Source: a virus
Virus record (IMG/VR): IMGVR_UViG_3300003324_000290
Location: 1-21,373 of that record
Length of the DNA stretch: 21,373 bases
Reading direction: 5' to 3' (one strand)
Positions 14,239 through 20,900 of the stretch are shown here, one piece after another (position 1 is the stretch's first letter; the number at the start of each line of letters is the position of its first letter). A program made the position numbers and the translations under genes. Under the pieces are notes generated by a model, which saw nothing but the letters and a program-made list of their open reading frames with translations, searched no databases and was not told where the DNA came from.

Positions 14239-14960
14239 ACCGGCATTACCACAGCTGAACCGTGTTGTCCAGCATACTTTCGTATTACAGCTAGATTGTG
14301 TGGCTCGTCTTGTGGTGCGGTATTGTCGAACTTAGTGTAGCTGTGAGTAGTGATGGATTCGCTCTTAATGTCCTTCTTTGGGTTTGAGTAGTATGTCACC
14401 ATATCTGCCCAGAGGTACAGAAGGTCTTGAGGAATGTTCTCTGAGTCGTCCCATGCCCAGTCAGCGTCAACCGCTAGCTGAACACAGTTCTTGCAATCAC
14501 ATACGCACAGGCAGTCGAGACAGTGCTCGATGTACTTCGCCCAACCAGCATGTCCAAGCTCGACTCGGATGTCGTCTGCGTCAAAGGTCTTGATGGTAAC
14601 TCCTTGAGGGTTGTCCTCTGAGTCTCCTGGTCGTACCCAGACCAACTTCACTTTGTGCAGCTTGACAAACGGGTCGACGTGGAAGTACTTGTCGTTCGGG
14701 TCGTACATGAACAGTCTGTAACTGCCAACTACTTCATCTGCGTCGTCTAAGTTATCGGTATTCACACTTGGGCAAGAGCACTCTGAACGTGATTTCCCAA
14801 GTTCGTTGTAAAGGTTCGTCTCTACCTTTTCGGGGTCAAGTGTGAAGCCTAGCATGGTTTCGAGAATCGCTTGGCTACGGTTAATAGCTGCCGTGACGAT
14901 AGCGTTTCTGGCGCTGCTAACCTTCAATCCTGTTAATTGCTCGTATGTACTAAGCTCCAC
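14235..14960 (-). CDS. Head-tail connector (adaptor, gp6-like) with Cys cluster
   Basis: This 241-residue protein directly follows the capsid gene, the usual place for the adaptor that caps the portal. The N-terminal helical part (YEQLTGLKVSS, then ARNAIVTAAINRSQAILE) matches the first helices of gp6-like connectors. The C-terminal part has the conserved-looking IPQDLLYLWADMVTYYSNPK helix followed by a loop typical of these proteins. The middle holds eight cysteines: ECSC at 60-63 and CLDCLCVCDCKNC at 147-159 next to His146. Such a cluster may bind a metal or be redox sensitive. The start is GTG, with an AAGGGA site eight bases upstream. It overlaps the next gene by ATGA. The adaptor role is well supported by context; the Cys function is unknown. 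Confidence 0.75.
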   Translation of the reverse strand: MELSTYEQLTGLKVSSARNAIVTAAINRSQAILETMLGFTLDPEKVETNLYNELGKSRSECSCPSVNTDNLDDADEVVGSYRLFMYDPNDKYFHVDPFVKLHKVKLVWVRPGDSEDNPQGVTIKTFDADDIRVELGHAGWAKYIEHCLDCLCVCDCKNCVQLAVDADWAWDDSENIPQDLLYLWADMVTYYSNPKKDIKSESITTHSYTKFDNTAPQDEPHNLAVIRKYAGQHGSAVVMPV

Positions 14961-14997
14961 GACTATATTCCCTTACTTAAGTTTTGGTTTACTTGGC

Positions 14998-17103
14998 TTA
15001 GCTTACGCCGGGAGCCAAGATACCTGCAACACGTGTTGGGTCGGTGATAGCACCACCTCGGAAGAAGCTTCCTCGGAGAACCAACTCGTTGCGCTGGTAG
15101 GCAGACTTCACTTGACCACCGTCTTCGTAAGAAGCTTCGGTGCTTAGGTCGTACTGTAGACCACCGCTTGTTCGACCTGTGAACTTGCTCAAGTCAGCGT
15201 AGAACACAGCGTGGTTAACTGTAACTGTCTGACCCTCGACTGTGAAGCTAACTGTAGCTGCAGTGTCAAGGCTTGGAAGCAAGTCGTCGCTTACGATGAT
15301 GTAAGGTCGTCCGAACATGCGAGGCTGGTCGCCTGTAGTGAAGATTTGTGAAAGTGGACCACTGATTCCTGCTCGTAGTGCGTAAGCAAGAATGCTTGCG
15401 TAGCTAGAGTTGTTCAGGATGAAGGTACCGTTTGGTGTAGTTTGAGCGATTTGAGCGTAGGCCTGTAGAAGCGATACCAAAGCTTCAACAGATGGGTTAG
15501 TGTCGTAAACAACACTGTTGCCGTTGCCCTCGACTGCCTGCTCTAGGCGTGCTACAACGAGCTGAGCTCGCTTGCGGTCGTAGTCGTTTCGGTAACCAGC
15601 TGCAACGTCTGACAGAAGGTCAACTGCTAGGAAACGAGTAGCGGCGTTACAAACTGGTGTAACAGCAGCAAGCTCGAATAGGTTAGCAGTGTCGATTTCT
15701 GCACCGTATTCACTGATTGGCTTTAGGTTACCGTCGTTATCGTCGTCGCAGAACTCAACTTCTTCCATTGAGATGTCACCGCTACGAGTAATCCAAGCCA
15801 TTTGTGTGCTTAGAGTCTCTTTCCAGTTGGTAGCGTTTACAAGTGGGGTGTAGTCGTTTCTGTTACCTTCGATGTCGGTAAGCATTTCCTGGCTAATGAC
15901 GAAGTTGCCGAAGTCAGTGATGGTCATAGAGTTCTGAACCAGACCCTTTTCCTTCAAGCCTTCAAGGTTTACTTCGTTAATAGCGTTGAGCTCTGCCCAC
16001 TTGCTCTGGTCGTGACGCTTCAGGATGTCCCAAGCAGCGTTAATCTGCTTGCCGTGGCGCTCTTGCCAGCTCATTGAGGCGAACTCGTTCTTAGCGTTCT
16101 TCACGCCGTTGTCTTGCTTTTTGAACTCAGGCTTCTTAGCACCTTTGTCGAAAGCAGACTGCTCAAGCTTAGTCATTTGCTCTTGCATTGGCTTCAAAGC
16201 GTTTGCAATCAGCTCAGCTAGCTTGTTCTCTGAAACTCCGCCCTTTTCCTCGTCGTCACCCTTGTCGTCGTCACCAGCTGGTGCAGGTACTGCAGGTGCT
16301 TCAGCGTCGTTGATTTGCTTTTCAACACGCTCTTGCTGGTCGCTGCTGACGTCTAGAGTAGCGTTAGGAGCAAGCTCGGTCTCTACCGTGTCTCCGGCTG
16401 CGTTAGTGTAGCTGATTTTAACAGCGAACTCACGGCCGTTCTTGATAGTTACGAAAGTCATTTCTTCCTTGTCCTTATCGTTATTATTGTTATTCTTGTC
16501 GGCGTCCTCTTCCTTCTCACCCTTGTGAGTTTGCTCAATCTTGATGTCTTTTTCCTTAGCATCAAGCTCGAGTTCCTTCTCAAGTTCTGAAGTATCGAGG
16601 CCGTCTTCCTTGGCTTGCTCAATTGAGTTGCGCACAATTGAGTTGACTGTAGCTGACTTGTTATTACCAACAACCACCTGGCTTAACCCGATGAGTTTCG
16701 CGTCCTTGTAGACTCGGTCTTCCTCGGTTGGCCATGGGCCATACGTTTCGATAGAAAAGTTTGTTGGTACCTTAGGGCTCAGCAATAGGTTGTACGCTAA
16801 CCGAGCAAGTGGATTTTCCTTGACAAGATAGTTAATCTTTTTTACTATTACCTTGCTTCCAACCTTAGAAAGGCCTTCAACTCCAGCAATAATGTTTTCA
16901 AGTCTATCAAAGTGGTCTGCAGTTACCTGACCGCCGTACTCTGATAGGTCCATGCTCTTGATGTCGTACCTAGTGCCGTTTCGCTGCTCAGAGTTGTCAC
17001 TAATGACCAAACCTCGCGGAAACGATACTACGCCATCGCCTTCATCAACAAAAGCGTTCTTCTCAACGAGCACGCCTACATGGTTTTTGACAATCTTTGT
17101 CAT
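14998..17103 (-). CDS. Prohead protease - linker/scaffold - HK97-type major capsid fusion protein
   Basis: This 701-residue protein has three parts. Residues ~1-165 look like an HK97-type prohead (U35) serine protease. His64 (TADH) and Ser117 (TNFSIE) have the same spacing as the catalytic pair of that family, and a GLSQVVVGNNKSA segment at ~139-151 matches its usual ELxEVSxVxxPAN strand. Residues ~165-335 are acidic and low-complexity, with a run of five Asn and a predicted coiled coil (LAELIANALKPMQEQMTKLE), fitting a scaffold or delta domain. Residues ~340-701 are the major capsid protein, with the typical late region GRPYIIVSDDLL followed by the basic/aromatic end of the fold. Many phages encode protease and capsid separately. 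Fusions are known, and self-processing would release the shell protein. An internal start at 16461 could add a protease-free form. ATG start; TAA stop at 15000-14998. Confidence 0.88.
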   Translation of the reverse strand: MTKIVKNHVGVLVEKNAFVDEGDGVVSFPRGLVISDNSEQRNGTRYDIKSMDLSEYGGQVTADHFDRLENIIAGVEGLSKVGSKVIVKKINYLVKENPLARLAYNLLLSPKVPTNFSIETYGPWPTEEDRVYKDAKLIGLSQVVVGNNKSATVNSIVRNSIEQAKEDGLDTSELEKELELDAKEKDIKIEQTHKGEKEEDADKNNNNNDKDKEEMTFVTIKNGREFAVKISYTNAAGDTVETELAPNATLDVSSDQQERVEKQINDAEAPAVPAPAGDDDKGDDEEKGGVSENKLAELIANALKPMQEQMTKLEQSAFDKGAKKPEFKKQDNGVKNAKNEFASMSWQERHGKQINAAWDILKRHDQSKWAELNAINEVNLEGLKEKGLVQNSMTITDFGNFVISQEMLTDIEGNRNDYTPLVNATNWKETLSTQMAWITRSGDISMEEVEFCDDDNDGNLKPISEYGAEIDTANLFELAAVTPVCNAATRFLAVDLLSDVAAGYRNDYDRKRAQLVVARLEQAVEGNGNSVVYDTNPSVEALVSLLQAYAQIAQTTPNGTFILNNSSYASILAYALRAGISGPLSQIFTTGDQPRMFGRPYIIVSDDLLPSLDTAATVSFTVEGQTVTVNHAVFYADLSKFTGRTSGGLQYDLSTEASYEDGGQVKSAYQRNELVLRGSFFRGGAITDPTRVAGILAPGVS
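16459..16474 (-). promoter_or_regulatory. Candidate internal translation start in the protease-capsid gene
   Basis: An in-frame ATG at 16461-16459 (Met215 of the fusion) is preceded by ACAAGGAAGAA, a good AAGGA Shine-Dalgarno site four to six bases away. It lies exactly at the junction of the charged linker (KDKEE) and a new folded-looking segment (MTFVTIKNGREF). Starting there would give a 487-residue scaffold-capsid protein without the protease. The site may be chance, since the linker is rich in Lys and Glu codons that mimic such sites. Confidence 0.4.
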
Positions 17104-17190
17104 GTAGACCTCTCATATTAAGTTGCCACAGGACGCGTTATCTTGGCATTTCTCGTATGCTCTTGCAGGCGATAAAAGTTCGCTCTTAGC
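17104..17190 (-). promoter_or_regulatory. Capsid gene leader with Shine-Dalgarno AGAGG
   Basis: This non-coding stretch lies between the promoter-like motif and the ATG at 17103. It is part of the largest intergenic gap in the window. It ends in GAGAGG five bases before the ATG, a usable ribosome-binding site. I see two weak hairpins but no terminator, riboswitch or further gene. Confidence 0.4.
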
Positions 17191-17210
17191 TTCCTATTCT
17201 TATTATAACA
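17191..17210 (-). promoter_or_regulatory. Putative extended -10 promoter upstream of the protease-capsid gene
   Basis: The minus strand reads TGTTATAAT, AAGAA, TAGGAA, beginning eight bases after the stop of the Cys-rich gene. The TATAAT is at 17207-17202. Unlike the other sites it lies about 100 bases before its ATG, so it would give the capsid mRNA a real leader. The leader can form only short 4-bp stems (for example GCGA...TCGC near 17171-17185). A dedicated promoter for the most abundant virion protein would make sense. No convincing -35 is visible. Confidence 0.5.
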
Positions 17211-17217
17211 AAAGTAG

Positions 17218-17433
17218 CTACTGTTCACGCTGTACATTTATGAGTGTTCTAACCTGGCTTTGGCCGTCTACCTCAAAAGCGAACGTTAACTTACAGCTTC
17301 GGCACCAGACCTCGCCAGCGCTTCCAGGATATACCTTCACGCAGACTCGGTTACAGGTGTACAGCATTCCGCTGCTTTTGCTTCTCTTCTTAAACGGACA
17401 CTTAATATCAGTTAGTTTGTGTTCCTTGCTCAT
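17218..17433 (-). CDS. Small Cys-rich, zinc-ribbon-like protein
   Basis: This protein of about 71 residues has five cysteines: IKCPF near residue 12, C-x3-C (TCNRVC) near 27-31 and C-x2-C (WCRSC) near 44-47. The last two pairs, about 13 residues apart, could form a zinc knuckle. The arrangement recalls small Com-like zinc-finger proteins of phages, but I cannot confirm that family. Two adjacent ATGs are available. The second (17433) is preferred because the AAGGA site lies about six bases before it, against three for the first (17436). It ends in TAG at 17220-17218, directly before the capsid promoter motif. A nucleic-acid-binding or regulatory role is only a guess. Confidence 0.6.
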   Translation of the reverse strand: MSKEHKLTDIKCPFKKRSKSSGMLYTCNRVCVKVYPGSAGEVWCRSCKLTFAFEVDGQSQVRTLINVQREQ

Positions 17434-17614
17434 CATCTATCCTTCTATCATGCTTATTGACTGCAGTAGGGTGTTTCTCGACTTTTGTCGTGGCCCTTAC
17501 AGGACGTTTACGTTTATATGCTTTTCTTCGTTCCTCATTCAACTGATAAACCTGCTTAGGGCTCATCTGGTAGTTTGGGTTCTCGGCTAATCTTCGAAGT
17601 TGTTCAAGTGACAT
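17408..17614 (-). CDS. Small basic phage protein of unknown function
   Basis: This 68-residue, very polar protein has a helical N-terminal half (MSLEQLRRLAENPNYQMSPK, then QVYQLNEERRKAYKRKRPVR) and a basic, disordered-looking C-terminal half. It has a strong AGGAG site about seven bases before the ATG. Its 3' end overlaps the start of the next gene by 26 nt. Short proteins of the type LxxLAENPxxxMSPKQ are familiar as uncharacterised phage ORFs, and I do not know their function. The spacing, ribosome-binding site and position in an unbroken gene string support it as real. Confidence 0.6.
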   Translation of the reverse strand: MSLEQLRRLAENPNYQMSPKQVYQLNEERRKAYKRKRPVRATTKVEKHPTAVNKHDRRIDDEQGTQTN

Positions 17615-17624
17615 TCGCTCTCTC

Positions 17625-17969
17625 CTAAGACACTTCTTCTATCGGCGGACGAACGGCGACGATTAGCTGGTCGTAGACAACATGCTTCGTGCTGTCCGCG
17701 TAGGTAATCTTCACCTCGCACCGATAGTCGGTCTTATAGTTCGGGAAGTCTCCGTCCTGAACCTCATAGATTATCGAACCGTTGGCTGCGTCAGTTACAG
17801 TGCAAGACTGGTGTCCTGCGTTCGTAATTGCCTTGGTCTTGATGTTCTGAATGATAAAATCAACAGAACTTGCGTCAGTCAAGTCGATTGGCTGGCGGCT
17901 TCTTTTGTAGCGCAAGCTCAAGTCGATTGCTGGCGCCGTGTTTCCTTGTACGGTCAAATATACTGGCAT
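17625..17969 (-). CDS. BppU-N-like Ig-fold structural protein
   Basis: This 114-residue protein begins MPVYLTVQGNTAPAIDLSL and has the pattern of the N-terminal domain of phage upper baseplate proteins (BppU_N type). That pattern is an opening G-(N/D)-x-x-P strand, then P-(I/L)-D-L-T-(D/N)-A-x-x-V-x-F, a D-x-x-x-G-x-(I/V)-x-Y strand near the middle, and a Y-x-C/x-E-V-x-(I/V)-x-(Y/F) strand before a charged C-terminus. Such domains occur on baseplates and also as small proteins near capsid genes. Here it lies two bases after the stop of the giant repeat protein and a few genes before the capsid, so it may be part of the same surface structure. It uses ATG with an AGAGGA site about six bases upstream. 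The family match is by eye and the role is inferred. Confidence 0.55.
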   Translation of the reverse strand: MPVYLTVQGNTAPAIDLSLRYKRSRQPIDLTDASSVDFIIQNIKTKAITNAGHQSCTVTDAANGSIIYEVQDGDFPNYKTDYRCEVKITYADSTKHVVYDQLIVAVRPPIEEVS

Positions 17970-17971
17970 AC

Positions 17972-20900
17972 TTAGTCCTCTACTCTAATTATAACATTCT
18001 GGTCCATTGACTCTAGCACCACGTATTGAGTGGTATCGCTCTCAAGGACGAATGATTGGTCCTCGGTCTCGAGAGTGACGTGAACTGAAGTTAATGGAGC
18101 TCCGTTAATGAATGCGTCTGTGGTGTGGCTTACCAAGTTCGGTGCTGACTTGTTGGTATCAGTTGTGTGGTAAACACTGCTAACCTTTCGCTTGTTGGCG
18201 TCAGTCGAGTGCTGGACAGTGTGGCGAGTTGTAGTTGTCGCGTCAGTCGTGTGGCTTACAGTGTTCTGAGTCCTCAAAGCTGAGTCAGTCGTGTGGCTGG
18301 TTGTATTTGCCTTGCGCTTAAGAGCGTCTGTCAAATGGAGCTTACTGAAGACCTTTCTCAATAGTGAATCTGTCGTGTGAGAAAGCTGATTAGCTTTTCG
18401 CTTCAAGGCGTCAGTTAAGTGTGATACTGTCAAGCGTCTCTTCTTCAGAGCGTCTGTAGTATGGAAGACGGTTAATCCAGCCTTGCGCTTATTCGCATCG
18501 GTTGTATGCTGGACCTGGTTAGCACCACGCCGGTAAGCGTCTGTGGTGTGGAAGACTGTGTTTCCAGCCTTCTTCTTGTTTGCGTCCGTTGAGTGGCTAA
18601 CTGTGTTTGCTTTTCTCAGAAGCGAGTCAGTTGAGTGTACTAGAGTATTGACTGCTCGCTTGAGTGCGTCAGTTAGGTGGTTTACCGTGAATACCTTGCG
18701 CTTGTTACTGTCGGTCGTATGGCTAACAACGGTTCTTGCTCTCTTCAGAGAATCTGTAGTATGAGAAACAGTCGTTGCTTTTCTCTTGTTTGAGTCGGTA
18801 GTGTGGGTCAACGTGAGACGACGTCGTAAGAATGCGTCGGTAGTATGGAAGATTGTGATTGCTGCACGCTTCTTGTTCGCGTCGGTAGTATGGCTTACGG
18901 TTGTAGCTTTACGCTTGTTCGCATCAGTGTTGTGGCTTCGGCTTGTTGCAGAGTAGAACAAGGCGTCCGTGTTGTGAGATACCGTAAAGCTCTTCTTCAA
19001 GTTCGAGTCAGTCGTGTGCTGAAGAGTGTTTGCAGACCGTAGAAGCGCGTCAGTAGTATGGCTAACTGTTATATCAGCTTTCTTTTTATTAGCGTCAGTG
19101 CTATGGCTTACTGTGTACGCTCGGCGCTTGTTTGAATCGGTTGTATGTGAAACTGTCTGAGCTTTTCTCTTGTTGCTGTCTGTAGTGTGAGACAGAGTCA
19201 AGCGTCGGCGTAGAAGCGCGTCGGTAGTGTGAACGACTGCAGTTATTGTTCTCTTGAGCGCATCGGTTGTATGAGACAGGGTATTTCGTGTTCTCTTGAG
19301 CGCATCTGTAGTGTGGCTAACAGTATTGTTTGCCTTTTTCTTATTGGAGTCAGTGGTATGAGAAACGGTGTATGCTCTCTTCTTGTTCGAGTCCGTTGTG
19401 TGTGAAACTGTGTAGGCACGCCGTTTATTAGCGTCTGTTGTGTGAGTTACGACGTTGGAGCCTCTCAAGAATGAGTCTGTGGTGTGAGTGAGAGTAAGTC
19501 TCTTTCGAAGCAGTGCGTCGGTCGTATGGCTTAGTGTGTTGACGGTTCTCTTAAGAGCGTCAGTTGTGTGGCTGACGATATTGTTCGCTTTTTTCTTGTT
19601 CGCGTCGGTTGAGTGAGCAACGGTATACGCTTTTCGCTTATTAGCGTCTGTCGTATGGCTCACTAGGGTGACGCGTCGCTTGTTCGAATCCGTAGTATGG
19701 CTAAGTGTATTAGCTTTGCGTAGAAGTGAGTCTGTGGTATGCGAGAGAGTGTTGAGGGTACGCTTCAAGGCGTCTGTCGTATGACTTACGGTCTTAATTG
19801 CTCTCAAAAGGGCGTCAGTGGTGTGCGTTAGGACAAGGTTACTCTTTTTCTTGTTGGCGTCGGTCGTATGAGTGACCGTGTTGTTCGCTTTCTTCTTATT
19901 TGAGTCTGTAGTATGTGAAAGCGTGCTCTGCTTGCGCTTTAGAGCGTCCGTAGTGTGAGTAATCGTGTAAGTGACCAAAGCTGGGGTCAAGTAAGCGTCC
20001 GTCGTGTGGCTCAGGGTGTTTCGAGTGCGCTTCAAGGAGTCCGTAGTGTGAGTTACGGTATTGTTGGCCTTCTTTTTGTTCGCATCTGTCGTGTGTGATG
20101 TTGTAGTAACTTTTCTCAGGTTAGCGTCGGTGTTGTGGCCAACCGTGAACTGCTTTCGTTTCAACGAGTCAGTAGTATGTGTTACAGTATTGCTCTTTCG
20201 CTTGAGAGAATCAGTCGTATGAGACAGGCTGAAGAACTTTCGCTTGAGAGCATCAGTTGTATGTGAAAGTGTAAGTCGCTTTCTCAACAAGGCGTCTGTA
20301 GTATGAGTCTGGGTGTACTGTCGTCTCTTGTTAGCGTCCGTACTGTGTGAGACTGTGTAAGCCTTGCGCTTATTGGAATCTGTGGTGTGAGTTAGAGTCG
20401 CTTGCTTTCTCTTAAGTGCGTCAGTGGTGTGTGAAATTGTTAGTGTCTGCTTCCAACCTGAGACGTTTGTTCCAGTGAACCCAGTGCCTCGAAGCCACGA
20501 AGCACCGCCGGTCGCGATGTTGTTACTGATTGTAAGGTAGTTACCGGTGTTGGTTCCTGATGAATCACTGAACGTGAACTGTCCAGAGACGTTCCACCTG
20601 TTCATTGTCACGACGTGGCCAGACGTACCGTTGAAGTTCCACGTTGAACCAGTATATGTGCTTGCACTATCGAAGGTGATATTTGTGTCAGGCTCGAATG
20701 ACCAAGTTGCAGCGGTAATTGAATTGTAGAACTCAACGCCGCTTAGTCCTGAAGTTGACTGGATAGTTATGCTGTTAACGTCTGTTAGGTTGTTACCGAA
20801 GTCGAGGTATCCCCAGCCGCCGAATCCAGACAGGTTAGACCCGTTGTAGACGATGTCGAGGCCAGATTCAACCGGACCAGTATCCCACTGGCCGAACCTA

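Noticed and set aside
14961-14997. Transcription terminator after the capsid gene
   Set aside because: Only a 4-bp stem without a U-run on the transcript strand is visible. The gap more likely serves the GTG start of the adaptor.
18543-18764. Plus-strand open frames across the window, such as in the repeat region and opposite the tape measure and capsid genes
   Set aside because: They are opposite confident minus-strand genes, lack good ribosome-binding sites, and show composition expected of antisense shadows.
18083-20431. CRISPR array or satellite DNA suggested by regular ~42-nt periodicity
   Set aside because: The period is codon-based (42 or 45 nt), the frame is open throughout, and the repeated part varies in DNA but not in protein. 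There are no constant repeats with unique spacers.
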